Positions 46,160 through 59,339 of a stretch of DNA of 64,000 nucleotides are shown piece after piece. The notes under the pieces were generated by a model. That model did no database searches and was not told where the DNA came from. It was given only the letters and a program-made list of their open reading frames with translations. How positions within the stretch are numbered: position 1 is the first letter of the stretch; every line of letters begins with the position of its first letter. Made by a program: the position numbers and the translations under genes. Source of the DNA: Adiantum capillus-veneris. Lineage: Eukaryota > Streptophyta > Polypodiopsida > Polypodiales > Pteridaceae. The stretch lies in assembly GCA_014529385.2 (NCBI GenBank), contig CM043958.1, forward strand, positions 126,331,817-126,395,816, read 5' to 3'.

Positions 46160-47000
46160 GAAAATTGAACAAATTGTGGATTTTCACACACAATACGAAG
46201 GATTTGGGCTGACATTGGAAGGAACGGCCTAGACATGGTTTCAATCATTGAACAAAGATGAATTTTCACACATAGAACAACTCTTGCAAGAATTTTCATG
46301 GGAATTTTCTAAAAGGGGGATCAAGCACAACATGATGTCATAGATCTATTCTTTCAAACAAAAAGAGAATGAGAAAGTGAAGGAATCGCTTCACTTCAAA
46401 TAGTACATAGAGAGGTGTCCTCTGAGAGAGTTGTTGCAAGATGAAAGATTATTTGTTCTCTTCATATAGGGATTCAAAAATAAGACTATAAAAAAGGACC
46501 TACACTTGAAAGCATGCACTACCTTTGAGCAAGTCATGAAAGAAGCTTTGTACCTTGTGGACAATTGCAAAGCTTATGGTGAGATTATGGAGAATTCAAA
46601 AACTACAACAAACAATGTCTCCTCATCTTCTAGTGAAACCAACCTGATACCACTTTCTCAAACTCAACTAATGCCGAATCTAGAAGATATTGTAGAAGTA
46701 GTAGTACAACTATTGAGCCTAGATTTTGTCCAAACTGTGCACACAAGAGACCATACAAGCCTCAATCATCGCATCAATTGCCACCTTGAAGATTCCAAAT
46801 TTTGGACAATCATGAATCGGGTGTTTAATAGAACATTTAAAAAAATATCCAAATATCTCTACGTTCTTTGCCCGATGAGGACAATTTCTTGCGCAATATT
46901 ATCTTCACACTCGTAGCATGGTCCTATTTGTTGCGTAGTTGGTGGTCCATCCAATGGATGTTCTTGCATGGTAAGAATGGTCTTTGAACCATACTCTTGA
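46160..47000 (+). pseudogene. Second gypsy-type gag relic
   Basis: With stops ignored, one frame gives the retrotransposon gag capsid pattern: FHTQYEGFGLTLEGTA, TWFQSLNKDEFSHIEQLLQE, FSWEFSKRGIKHNMM, KQKENEKVKESL.F, YIERCPLRELLQDE, FKNKTIKKDLHLKACTTFEQ, VMKEALYLVDN. It differs in sequence from the gag at 39.5 kb, so it belongs to another family. At least four in-frame stops occur. The downstream region (47,000-48,060) keeps only Lys/Glu-rich fragments. Confidence 0.78.
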
Positions 47001-48229
47001 TTGGCTATGAACATGAGCGTATTCCCGTTCAGGGAATATTAGTTTCTCATTGGTTTTGACACATATGATGGTTGTGGTCTTTCATTGCCTTGAAAAAACA
47101 AACAATAGGGGGAAAGTAACAATGAACATTGTATGAGTGATACCTTCTTCCAGTGGATCCGAGGTAGAACTCATGATTCTTATAACTGTGATGACTACAG
47201 CTCAAGCTCAAGAAGCTTTCAAAAACAACCTGTTGAGGAACCTACATTGACAATTCAAACTAAAACTGAGAACATTTTAGTGAGGGCTAGAAGAAAATTG
47301 CAAAAAGCCAAATGAGACAAAATAAAAGAAAAAGGCTAAGGGAAAAGTGGGCCTTATAAATAGAGTTTAAGAAAATAGGGGAATGGCCCAAGTGTGAGCA
47401 AGAAAACAAAGGAAAGCTCAAGGAAGCGGAAGTGTCAAAAACTTTATGGGGTGGTTCAGTCTTAGTAGAAAAAGTTAATGAGCATTTAGATGCCATGATG
47501 CGAGCCTATGAGGCAAGACTAAAAAACAACTAGACATTAGAGCAAAGCTAGATGACATATCCGCACCCAGAAATTGAAACAAAATGATTGGAAATTTATA
47601 GGTGGCTCATAGAAACAGCCTAAGCTCTAATGGAGCAAAAAACATTGAATATTCCCAAACAAGTTGTACGAACACCTGAAAAGGAGGACAAAGGGCACAC
47701 AAAGAAAACAAAACAAGTGAACCAATGAAACCTAAAAGTAAAATACCATTGGAGACAAGTTAGTAGCTAAAACAACTGATGAGGCCAAATCTCAAGAGAT
47801 GTAGCCTATTCCAGAAGTAGAAGAACCATGGCCAAAATCCTTATGGAAATCAATTAGAGACCACAAATATGGTAGTGAAACTTTCAAGTCTGCACCTATC
47901 ACTAAGATCAATATGGATCACAAGTTCTACCTTAGAGATATACAATCTCTATACGGAAATGCCGAGTCTATAACATTTGAAGAGAGAAAACCACTCTCCC
48001 TAGACTTTGCCATCTTTCACAGGAGAACCTAAAACAAAATCTGAGGTTAGAGTGGTACCATCCCGATTTGGATGCAAATACCAAAGATGATGGACACTAA
48101 ATGCTTGCATGAATTCATGTCTTCTCCTATACACAATGCACACTTATTCTCTCAGAGTTGGCTAAAAATTAGACCACATCTATGGAGCCAGATGGACAAA
48201 AACATGGAAAGAATGGCATTGAAAATTCC

Positions 48230-48790
48230 CGATCAAAACTTCCCCATAGATGAAACCATGGGTAAAACTCCACCAGAGAAACCAAAAGTGAAACATGTGC
48301 CTGTAAAAAAGGTGGGTGATTACTGTGAAGGTGAGGAAGTAAATATCACCTTACTGATGGAGCACAAAGGCATAAAAATGATTGTTATACTAGATAGTGA
48401 GATTGGAGTGGCCATAGCAACAAAAGAGATATGGGAAAAATGGGGGAGACCAACTCTCAAGAAAACACATATGAAGCTGCAACTTGTAGATGGATTTATA
48501 AAAAGATCTTTGGGTATGCTAGAATAGATCATAGTAACCTCATGTGAAATCAAGTACGATCATATCATTGCAATAGTGATTTTTTAATAAAAAAAGCAAC
48601 AACTTTGATGTCATTTTGTACAAGATTGGGGCTATGACCACCTCTACTTGAGGCATAAGGGTGTTAGGATGAGGATCAACATCAAAGGCCACAGCTATGG
48701 AGATGTTAGTCGCACTCCTCTAGAGGATTTTTACTCAACAACTGTCAATGAAAAATTAATACATGCACACAATTGCACAAGAAAATGCAT
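48230..48790 (+). pseudogene. Gypsy-type aspartic protease relic
   Basis: The frame 48,072-48,527 contains MIVILDSEIGVAIATKEIWE, KWGRPTLKKTHMKLQLVDG. It then passes a stop into IIVTSCEIKYDHIIAIV and, in another frame, VQDWGYDHLYLRHKGVRMRI. In retropepsins the motif is D-S/T-G-A; here it reads DSEIG, so the catalytic Gly is altered. This follows the gag relic at normal spacing. No RT or integrase follows. Confidence 0.78.
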
Positions 48791-49319
48791 AGTTAGATCT
48801 ATGAATCATCCAAAAGTGGGAGCCTAATGAAAGAAGATTATGTCCTAGATAGACTAGTGTAAGACAAAGACTACATCTGAGAACCGTTCCCAAAAGATTT
48901 GTTTGAACCTTTTGGCTAGGATTAGACACTGACTACTCTAGATGTGTGTGTAAATGAAATAATGCCTACGAAGTTTTGTGATGAGAATGGATTTGACATA
49001 GCTCCCTATTATATGATAAAGATGTTGTGAAACTTGTGAGATAAGTAGAACATATGAGAAAGATAGCTACGACATGGATCGTGATGCAAAGGCATAGATG
49101 AAGGAAAAAAAGCAACCACGAGAGTATGTCATCATTCACATAATTGAAGAATAAAAAATATCTGTTTCAAAAAAGATGACTCCAAAAAAAGTGCAAATGA
49201 GAGCATATGAAGAAGCAATGCCTTCAAATTTGTTTTAGGATAAGACAAAAGATTGATTTTCTCCTATGATAATTAAATTCAACATAAGTGGAGAAACATG
49301 ACTCAAAATTACATGTTTA

Positions 49320-50640
49320 TCTTTGATAGTTCCTTACGCTACAAAGAATTTAATTTCGTATGGCACATGGATAATGATGGAAAATCCACTAATCAAAGAG
49401 CTAGAAGAAACAATATACACAAATTCTAGAACTCCAATTCCTAGCTTTGACACAGCAGAAGCCGTACTCAAGTTGAGTACTGGGAGTTCAAAGACATTTC
49501 CACATAATTGACTCTCATCACATCAAAGAAAGTTTGGTCCTGATTGGATGGACATCTTCTTTCAGCAACAAAAAAAAGATTCAACAACAATATTGATAAG
49601 ACTCTTGGGACTATCTCAAGTTCATGCAGAGAAGAAACAACCAATGATATGGGAAAAAGGTAAAAGCTAAGGAAAAAATTGCAGAGATCAACCTTGCAAG
49701 TCAATTTTACCTTCAACGAGTCTCCATCAACTTTCCAAAACAGCCCCTGCATCAAAAGCCAAACCATTGATAATGCAATGGAAACCAAAGCAGAAAGTTT
49801 ATCAACCAAATTTTCCATCACAAAAAAGTCTCTGGAAGAAGCAGAAGGGAGCCAAACAAGTGTTAGTATCCAAAGAGTACATCAAAGTCAAAGATCCAAT
49901 TTGGATACACCACTCACAAGTTCAACCTCAACAACTAAAGGTAATAGGGTGGGTAGCATTAAATGAGTCAATCACTGCTCAAGTCTACTTCTAGGGAAAC
50001 ATCAATGTTTGGTCCCAAAATCCCAAAGTATTAGTTTGGACTTGCTCACACGAAGAAAAAGGTTCTACAAAGAGTAAGCCGAGCTATCAACAAAAGACAA
50101 ACACCTCAGTTTGGAGAAAGAACAACCACAAAAGGAAATAGAAAAGACCTTCAAAGCAATAAGCAATGTGACAAGTGTGGGTACCAAAGTTAGATTTCTA
50201 CCACGCTATCCTACAGAGACATGTGATGCACCAGATAATTTCAATCAAGATGCTTGAAGCATAAGGATTTTATGAAGGTCACACTCAAATATGGTTACCA
50301 AAAGTAGTAGGTAAACCTGGGACAAGGAAGATGAATCATGCATCACAAGGTTCCACTCAAAGGCAAGAAACCACAAAGAAGAGCCAAAAAAAGCCAAACA
50401 CAACCAAGGGTGATGCAACCTCCAGATGGATACCTTGTCTTCTACTACTGTAAAGCAAGGATTTTACAATGGTAATAAGAAGACATGGATACCAAAGCCC
50501 AGTGTCCATCAAGTCAAAGCAGAAGGGAAAATGTAAAAGCTGGTCATATAAGGATGAAAGACGAGGTGGGTTCCAAAATCATTATTGGAAACTGAAACAT
50601 AGAGCACCCACAAACAACAATAGTTCTTCTCATGGGAGAT
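49320..50640 (+). pseudogene. Decayed ORF with repeated W(V/I/L)PK motif
   Basis: Downstream of the protease relic the frames are Lys, Gln and Ser rich, and a short motif recurs in different frames: QVWVPK near 50,176, GFYEGHTQIWLPK near 50,270, RWIP near 50,430, GFYNGNKKTWIPK near 50,470 and TRWVPKSLLETE near 50,570. Two copies share the longer form GFYxGxxxxW(L/I)PK. This suggests an ORF that once had a tandem W-x-P-K peptide repeat. I do not know its function. It replaces the place where pol would be expected after protease. Confidence 0.5.
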
Positions 50641-50988
50641 AAAGAAAAGCTCCAATACTTCTTACTACAACCGTATAACTTGTTTCACAAATCTGTATCC
50701 AAAAGGGTCAAGACAAGCATAAGTATGACAACCAACTGGACAAAATTGTGGCGTCCAAAGACCAAAACAATGAAAGAGGCCTAAATCTCAAGAACCTATG
50801 GAATTGGGTTTCTAGTCTTGAGCAGGTATGTCCAAGTTTCCATTAAAAATACATGGCATAAAAGTCATATTCAAGACGCTAAGACACTAAATGAGCAAGG
50901 TGTTGGTTCCAAAGCTTCAAGTAATATTCTCTGTGGTCTAAGATTTTCAACTATTCTAGGTATTACTCAAGTTGGAAGAGTTGAGCAT

Positions 50989-51806
50989 TATTGGCAGTGT
51001 CTAACACCAACAATTGTTTACCTCTTCTCCATGAGCATATTTTTCATTTACCATGTATAGGTTTACAGGCTCTCAACAAGTTTCAGATTGTATCTATTAT
51101 CTTACTTTATGTGCCTTGGACAATCGAGCATTTGTTTTTAAAACCCTAGGAATATAAGTGAATTGTAGGTCATATGAAAGGGAGAGATATCATTTTGAAA
51201 GAAAACCTAGAGTAGAGAAGAAGAAGAAGAAAGAGGCTATGGAGGTGGAGGCTTGAAGCCACATGTACTCTCTTCACAAACCGGTTAAGCATGTAATGAA
51301 GTTGAGTCCTATTGGTTCTCTCTTTGACTTTTCTTCAAGTTGTGTATTAGTGTCTTGATTAATGTGTATTAAGAACTAATTTCCCTCTAATTGCTTAACT
51401 GCCTATTTTGTGTTTCGTTATGGTGTCGTGTGCATGATTAGATTAGTGTGTAGATTAGGATTCATGCATGCATTGCTTTAATCATAACCCCATGAGCTTG
51501 AGTGAGCTCGTGATTAGGATGTGCTTATGAGCATTGGAAGGGAATGCAATGTACATTAATGTGTGATTACCATAAGGTTTAGCATGTGTGTGACACTAAT
51601 CCCTTCCAGTTGTTCTCTCTTATCTCTAATCTAGATGGAATCTCATGATTTCCCCACTCTTTTGTCACTCATTATTCTCACACACTGCATGTGAGAATAA
51701 TCACACTCCATGTGAGGGTTCCATGCCCTAGCCATGGGTCGCTACCATCCACGGATTGATGATTTTGTTGATCCATTGAACCTATTATGCTACAAGGGAG
51801 CCAGCA
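50989..51806 (+). repeat. 5' LTR of the large element
   Basis: Shares long blocks with 61,394-61,915, such as GATTGTATCTATTATCTTAC, AGGTCAT.TGAAAGGG.GAG and ACCCCATGAGCTTG.GTGAGC. It starts with TATTGGCAG where the other copy has TGTTGGCAG. Confidence 0.82.
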
Positions 51807-51808
51807 TT

Positions 51809-51826
51809 TGGCACCATTGTTGGGGA
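51809..51826 (+). other. Primer-binding site, tRNA-Asp type
   Basis: TGGCACCATTGTTGGGGA lies two bases after the LTR end. The position and TGG start, together with the GGGGA end, fit the Asp-type sites of plant gypsy elements. Confidence 0.75.
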
Positions 51827-51829
51827 TGA

Positions 51830-53100
51830 TAACGTAATCTAGAGGAGATTTTTTGAGAAGCTTGAGTGTTTAGGAGTAGGTATAGGTGACAAAACCCCTT
51901 ATTTTTCACTAATTGATCACTAGTTTGTGACTAGTCTACTAGCAATTTGTGTGCTAAACATATGTGTGTACTTAATTAGAGGCTTTGAAATCACTCTTTT
52001 GAGAGAAAATATTAAAAACTTTATGTGGATTTGAGTGATTTAAGTGTGTAATTCGGGGAGTTTCACTAATTATCCTCTCTAATTACTCACTAATTGCATG
52101 TGATTTTAATTCAATGCATAAATAAATCAAGCATCGGATGTATGATCATTGCTAAAATGTGTTTAATTTCCATAGATTTGATGCTACATGTAGGTTTTTG
52201 GTGATTGGTTGTGTGTAGGTGAATTGAGGTTAAGCAGTTGCTAAGCACACACACATGTGTGTAGGCATCATTGGAGTTGGAGTTCAATGCAAATTTTGAC
52301 GTAATTGTGAGTGCACTAATCCACTCATTTACTTATTTGTGTGCAGATTTTAATTGAAGATCAAGAGTATCAAAATTGGTGTAATTTCATTTGTATTGTT
52401 GGTGTATGTCTATGTGTAAGAAAAGTGCACAAAATTGGCTGCAAATGTATGGCAATTTGGATGCCAGTTGATTGATTTGAAGCTATTGTATGTTTGTGGT
52501 TGCTCAATTGATTATGGTGAATATTTTTGAGTATGAAAATTACACCGCTATGTTATCGAAATTGTGGTAGAATTATGTGTGTGTAAGCTTGTAAGTGTAT
52601 TAATTGTGCATATTTACACACTGTCAAATTGATTTGAATGATTGAGTTAATGTGCAAATGAATTTTGCAAATGCTGAATTGATTGTGAGTGTTGAACCAA
52701 TGTGTATAATTTTTTTTTAGTAGACCACTAATTAAACGAATTTTTGGGTCAAATTTGAGTAAAAAACAATAAAAAACAGTTCAAATTTGAGTGACATATT
52801 GATGCTTGATTGATTGAATGATGTAATTAAATTGCCAAGTGCTACAAACTGATTTGATTTTTCTATTTATTTTTAAAAAATGTTTACGTAATGTTTTGGC
52901 TATTTTTTGCTAGTTTACAACCTAAAATTATAAATTTTTATCCAAAAAATGATGAAATAGAAAAAAATTTGATGCAAAATATGGAACCCAAACGTGACTT
53001 GCAAATGTATGATTTTTCTCTAGTTTTTGTCTATTTTTGGATTTTTGACCATTTTTAGCGCTATTTTGAGTCTCGGATAATTTGATTTCCACTTTTTGCA
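51830..53100. other. 5' untranslated region of the large element
   Basis: AT-rich, rich in TGTG and ATTGATT words, with no coding frame that I recognise. Confidence 0.45.
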
Positions 53101-53118
53101 CTGTTTTCTATTTAAAAA

Positions 53119-53500
53119 ATACACACACACACACACACACACGCATACACACACACACTCACACTGACCTCACTCTGCAGCACCCCCACCTCTCCCCTCT
53201 CTTTTTTCTTTTTTTAATACTTTCTTGGCTCATTTTATGATTTTTATAAAATTTTTAAATATTTTCTATTTTCTAATTTCTACTTTCATTTTGTGTATTT
53301 TCTTTTGACCTTTTGATTTTTTGTTAGGGTCATTTTAAAAAAAACCCATTCCCTGAAACAAATTTCCCTTCTAGAAAAACATTTTTAAACTAAAAAGTAT
53401 AAAAAAATTATACAAAAATAAAAAAATAAAAAAGGGAATAACAAAAAACAAAAGAAAATAAAGTGCACACCCACACACACACACACACACACACATTCAT
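53119..53500. repeat. Two short (CA)n tracts
   Basis: CA runs at 53,119-53,158 and 53,465-53,495, with further broken CA repeats up to 53,560. Confidence 0.9.
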
Positions 53501-53597
53501 ACCCACCCATCTGCATACACACACTCATATCCACATGCACACACACACTCACCGCGAGTGCACACTTACTTAAAGACAAAAAATAAATAAAATCGAT

Positions 53598-53599
<2 letters not shown>

Positions 53600-53656
<57 letters not shown>
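53600..53656. repeat. (CT)n microsatellite
   Basis: A CT run of about 55 bp in the interior of the large LTR element. Confidence 0.95.
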
Positions 53657-53659
<3 letters not shown>

Positions 53660-53924
53660 CCGAAGCACCACTTCCCACTCTCCCCTCCGTAATTCGCATT
53701 GATGCCGTTGCCGACCGACTTTCCCTCCTCGATTTGTGTTGCCATTGCGCTGCCTCCTTGGTTTGCTATAATTTTCTTTTATATATTTTAATTTCTTTCA
53801 TCCCATTTTTATTTGATTTGTATTTCATTTTATTCTCATTCATTTTATTTAGTTTATTTTATTTTAAATTTCATTTGATTTTAGTCTCAATTAGCAAGAT
53901 TTCATTTCAGTTTCTTTTTTGCAT

Positions 53925-54445
53925 TAATTAAAAAAAACACTAAAAACAAAAAAACAAAAAAATAAAAAAACAACAAATATTATTTTAAAATAAATAATTA
54001 AAAAAACACAAAAGTTTGTGAAAAATTCCCAAAAACTAAAATTTTGAAATAAAAAACAAAAAATTCACAAATATCAAGAAAAATTTAGGAAAAAACTAAA
54101 AAAAATAAAAAATTCAAACAACATGAAAATCTCTAAAACATTAGAAAATCAAGAAAAAATAAAAAAATCACCCAAAAAAATCAAGAAAAAATTTAAGAAA
54201 ACTTATAAAAACAAAAAACTTTTGCATTTGTTTTTCTCTTTTGAGTATTTTTTCTTTTTCTTTTTGTTTTTTATTTTGTTCTTTTTTTGCATATGTTTAC
54301 TTGTATTTTTTGTATATATTTTTCTTTAAAAAAACTCATTAATTGTTTACTTGTATTTTTTGTGTATATTTTTCTTTTAAAGGAAAAACCAAAATCATTT
54401 GTTTACTTATATTTTTTGTGTATACTTTTCTTTTTAAAAAGATAA
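53925..54445. repeat. Low-complexity A-rich then T-rich tract
   Basis: About 280 bp dominated by A (AAAAACAAAAAAA types) followed by about 200 bp dominated by T, with three copies of TTTACTTGTATTTTTTGT-like sequence between 54,295 and 54,425. The A-rich and T-rich halves could pair. Confidence 0.8.
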
Positions 54446-54574
54446 CGAGAGTCAAAAAACAAATTGCATTTCTCTTCCTCGTTTAATCTCCTTGGATCAC
54501 ACACGCGTCCCACAATCCATACACGGTGCATTCACGCGCACTTATGCAAGATTAGACACACTTCAATGTAGATA

Positions 54575-54985
54575 CTTCCAGACAGTTAGATTTGACTAGA
54601 TTTTGCCGGATTTACGTCTGATTTGAGCCATACCACATGTATAGACCTTGTTTTTACACGGATTTCAAGTTTGGTCTACATTCGGTCATTTCACGAGCTT
54701 TAGAGCCTGTTCACGCGTATTATTCTATTTTGGCTCGATCTGACAGTAGATTCCACGATTGACCACATTTGACCCGGATTTGCTATAGAGATTCATTTGT
54801 GGCCTTGATATTGACCAAATTATACTAGTTAGAGCCCATTCACATGCGAGATGCTGACTTGGCTTCGTTTTATCCGTTGGTCACATGCTTAAATACGATT
54901 AGAGCTCGATTGGAGACGTTGATTGATTTTGATTGCGACTTGGGATGAGATGATTTTTAGAGCTTGTTCACACGTTGGTGCAACC
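54575..54985. repeat. Diverged tandem repeat, period about 128 bp
   Basis: TAGAGC(C/T)(T/C).TTCAC(G/A)CG landmarks lie at 54,701, 54,830 and 54,958, each followed by a (T/C)TTGG-type word and GATTTG-like motifs. Copies are worn. Confidence 0.5.
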
Positions 54986-54989
54986 AAAG

Positions 54990-57200
54990 TTGGTCGACCA
55001 TAGAAGATGGCATGGGCAGGTATGTGCACGCTAGCAGATGCAGGGCAAAGGGCCAAAGAAGATACAAAGATCCTGGGAAGATAGGTAGCAACGGATATGT
55101 ATGTCTGATGCGGTTTAAAGGCCAAGAAGGGCTCCAAAAAGGGTTAATTTAGGAGGCATCTGAAGGAGGTTCAAGGAGCAGTCTCTTTTCCTAGAAATGT
55201 AGAACTTGAGTTGCTGCAAGAGCAGGTCTAGACGGCTCGTCAAAGAGAGATACCGAGCCCAATATATTTGAGTTTGAAGTTGCAGTGCATTCCAGATCCT
55301 TGACTGATAGGTGGCCCAAGTGGATGTCGGTGTATAGATGCATAGTGCTTGAATTATGCCAAGCATACCCGTGTTTTTGGATTGCAGCCCATCCTCATTG
55401 GTGTAGAAGATATACTCCAAAAGCATCCTTGCCCCCAAAGGGCCCTTTTGGGGTTCATATTTTCCCTAATGGGAGCATACCCATATTTTCAAATTGCAGA
55501 TCAGAGCTATGGTTTGCAGGCTATGGCCATTTGAAGTTTTGCTGGGGGCTGCGTTTGTGCCCACCTGACCGCATTGGAAGGCATGCCATCTGGAATTTTT
55601 TGGACCTCGATAGAGTTTGAGAAGGTGCTATGCAATGTATTGGATCAACAGGGATTGACGACACTCTTGATTATGAGCTTCGAGCGTCGAGTTACGGCTT
55701 GATGAAGTCTGGAGCATTTGGCGGAGGAAAGTGACAGATGATTCTTTTGTTTTTTGTGGCCTCGGTTCGTGGCCTTGGGAATCTTGAAATACAGCAAGGC
55801 CGTGGCAGAGCGGAGTCGATCAGGTGATCTTTCGGCTGGGCTTTGCGGATTGGTAGTCGGATCACCAAGTGGCAGTGGGCAGGCAGAGCAAAAGGGTCAC
55901 AAAAGAGGGTTTTGAATTTCTTGGAGGCTTGGAGGGTGGCCACCCAAGATGGCACCACGTGGCGGTGGTAAATCCCGCATGCGATATGAAGGCCGGATAG
56001 CGCAGAATATAAAGTCTACCTTGTGACCTCACACTAGCATGAGTTGGAGGAGAGGGAGCTCTCTAAGGCTATTGCCATGGATTTCGTCAACGGGCACTGC
56101 TCGCACGCAGATAGGCGGCCCTTTGGGCGGTGTTGGTGGAAGTTTTGACAGTGGCGGCAATCGATCGATGGTCGGTGGTACCCGATGGGTGGTGGCGGAA
56201 CGTAGTAGTTGATGATGTGGCAGGACTTAAGGGGCTAGTCCCGCGGGCCAAACCCGCCCAATTTTTGAGGGGAAGGGTAAGCCCCTACTAGCGATATTGC
56301 TAGTGCCAGGGGGGCTTTCTTGTGGCAATTGTAAGACAGAGAGAGAGAGAGAAAGAATCCGAGAGGGCTCTAAGGCGAGGTAAGGGGAAGTTTCATGTGA
56401 AAGGGCATATGTGGTCCGGGAAAGTGAGTCCTAGGGCAAGTTCAATGGGCAAGTCCAAAGGGCAGTCAAGCTGGGCGGACAAGAAAAAGACGAGATACCC
56501 ATCATGCAAATATACTAAATGAGTAGGCCAAGTGTAAGAAATGCAAGAAAAATGCTATGAAGAGCTCAAATTGAATTGCACGAGGAGGGAAGCTCCATTT
56601 TTTTTTCTTTTTTTGGTCTTTTAGCCAACCCTATAAGAAGAGATGTCGTGATTTTGAATGGCCTTTTTGCCATTATGCTTTTTTGCGGAGGATTGTGCCG
56701 GCTCAGGATTGGTTTGTACATGGTGGCGTTGATGATAGTGGAATCCATAATTGTTGTCTCTTGGCACCGATTTCCCCTTCCCCCTTCTCTTCTCTACTTG
56801 TGTGCTTGTGTTTTCGGGCATGTGTCAGCGTGTATGCCCCCTTGAGGTCTCTTGTGCAAAGGGAGATAGAGAGAGGCCGTGTGCGTGTGGAAGGCTGTGA
56901 TTTGGGTAGAGCGGAATGATTGGGTTTGTTTGGTGCATTGCAAAGCATATGTGCGCATGGTCGTGTGCTGGTGGTGGTTTGTTTGCGGATAGTGTCAAGT
57001 TTTGAAGGTGAACTCTAGTGGATTGGGGCGCTGTGTATACCCTGGGCTATAGTGAGGCATTGTGTTGTGTGCTGGGTGTGCTCCCCTTTCCCTCTCTCCA
57101 ATGTAGTGATCCCAGATTAGTGGTTGGCTAGTATTTTATTGCCAGATTATGCACCGTACCTAGTCCACTTGGTTAGAGACCTCGTTGACACCAGATTTGA
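54990..57200. other. GC-richer interior of the large element, no gene recognised
   Basis: Composition is clearly higher in GC than the flanks. Short frames such as 55,285-55,620 and 54,964-55,152 have balanced residues but no motif I recognise. A short GA tract lies at 56,337-56,353. Confidence 0.4.
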
Positions 57201-57226
57201 CCTAGATTGATAGATTTTGGATATCA

Positions 57227-59330
57227 TGGATCCTAAGGACCTATTGGATAGACTATTGTGGGTTCATGGAGAGTTAGAAGGATTTCCTATATAGACACTC
57301 AATAGAGATATATCTAAATTCATCCCACAGACTGTCAGACACATAATTTCCGAATGCTTAGAGCCTGACTTTGCCAAGTCATCTTCTTGATGGTTTTGGT
57401 ACAGCTTATAGACACATGATTGGAGGAGATTCCAGAGCGTTTCACGTTAGCCCTTCGAGAGGATATCCCAGACACCTTAATTTGAGCTACCACGGATTGT
57501 ATCTTTGGACCTATTTGATACTCAACCATTGTATGGCGATGAGGATCGAAGGATGTACATGAGGAAGAAAGCTAGATTTGGAGAGTGCCCTCCCTATGAT
57601 GCAGTGAATTCTACCCCACCAAGTTCCTTGTGGGGTACCTATAGGAGCATTTATGATGAGGCTACCTATATGTTGTTGAGTGGAGTACAATATTCCCCTT
57701 GAAGGAGTACTTATGCTGAGCCTGTAGTAGACTCGATGAACACACCCTCTACAGAGACAACACAACTGAGATCACCTTCAAGATTCACAACATCCAGGCC
57801 ATCTACGAGACAGATCTTTGCTGTGATCATGGAACATGCACGAGAAGATATGGAGCATAGGAGCCAGAGCCTTACCAATGCACCGCCATAAGTACCATGC
57901 AATAATACATCCCTATCACAGGCTACTTCAACTAGTACACATGCTAGAGAGGTGGTAGAGACCACACCATAGATTGTGAGCATGCTAGACATAGGGGTTG
58001 CTAGATCACATGCATCAGATACAATGACGAGTCATAGATCACCACCCAGAGACACCATGCATGCACCACATGAAGATAGAGTTTCCATGGAAAGTAGAGA
58101 GCACCATACTGAGTTTGTGCTACATTTCTTAGGCTATAGAGGAGTCATGCCTTGGTTTGTTGACCTTGATGGAAATTACTACACGAAAGACACCTTCTTT
58201 GATGGCATTGACCCTCTGATACAATAGGTAGTTAGGTTTAGAGATGTCACCTTGGTTTGTTTGAGTTCTTCACTAATGAGCTCAAGGCCACATACATGTA
58301 CTTGTCAATTAGCCCATATAAAATGTTGTAGATAGAGCACATCCCGATGATTTTTTGGACACCCATGTACATCCTAGGCTAGTGCCGTTATATAGACTAG
58401 AGCACAGATTGGCTTATGTTGACGCCTACCACGTAGATATCTATGAGAGTAGACCATAGGACATTTTGAGCCATCCACGATCCTTATGATATATCTTGTT
58501 GGAGATCCTTGTGACAGTATTTATAGGGACACATATGGTGGTAGATATTTCTTGATGATGGAATTGCCCTATTCTCCATGACATGGCAACGATCCTATAG
58601 TGATGACCACACAGAGTCCACATACACCTACTAGACAAACTTCCCCTATACGAGGTCACCTCCCAAATTTCCATCACATTGATAGATTTTACCTCATAGC
58701 ACAACTGATTGTTTGAGATCTAAAGTGATTGAGATGAAGGAGACAAATGATTAGATTGATGACAGGATAAGCACACCAGAGATCACTACCATAGTGACAC
58801 CTAGAGTGAGTATTCCAGAGGATGCTACTTGTTCTAAAGAGGAGGTACAACCTAGTGAGATTGCTCATATGCTAGAGATGAGACTTGAGCAAGTAGAGAT
58901 AGATAGAGTGCCACATTGCACTTATCATAAGGATAGATGTCCCAAAAAATCCTACACTTAAGGATATTGCTGATGAACATGACCACAAGAGTGCTAACAT
59001 TACGACTGAGCCATTAAAGACCGAGATACCTGTAGATACCATAGATATAGAGCATACTATTGAGATAGATGCTTATGGGCATCCAAGACTAGATTTAGTG
59101 ACGATTGAGCATTTAGATTCCCCGTGCAAGATAGGGACATATGAGGTACTTATAGACCATGACTGTCACCACCCCCCTAGAGTAGAGGTCACACATGATT
59201 ATTCAGAGACCAGATTTCCTAGAGTGACTCCTACCACGACACTTGAGACACCTGAGATCAGGTAGAGCCTACCTTAGAGTATGTTCACAACAGGAGTATC
59301 ATTATCTATGTGCGACCTAGGAAATATTAG
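57227..59330 (+). pseudogene. Decayed ORF of unknown function inside the large element
   Basis: One plus frame can be followed for about 2 kb with stops and some frame changes: MDPKDLLDRLLWVHGELEGF, then DLFDTQPLYGDEDRRMYMRK, TPPSSLWGTYRSIYDEATYM, a Ser/Thr-rich part, HTEFVLHFLGYRGVMPWFVD, LDGNYYTKDTFFDGIDPLIQ, and an acidic part (58,940-59,260) with KDIADEHDHKSANITTEPL. It is not reverse transcriptase, integrase or protease. The start after a long leader suggests a gag-like or accessory protein of a non-autonomous element. I cannot name a family. Confidence 0.45.
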
Positions 59331-59339
59331 AACTATAAC

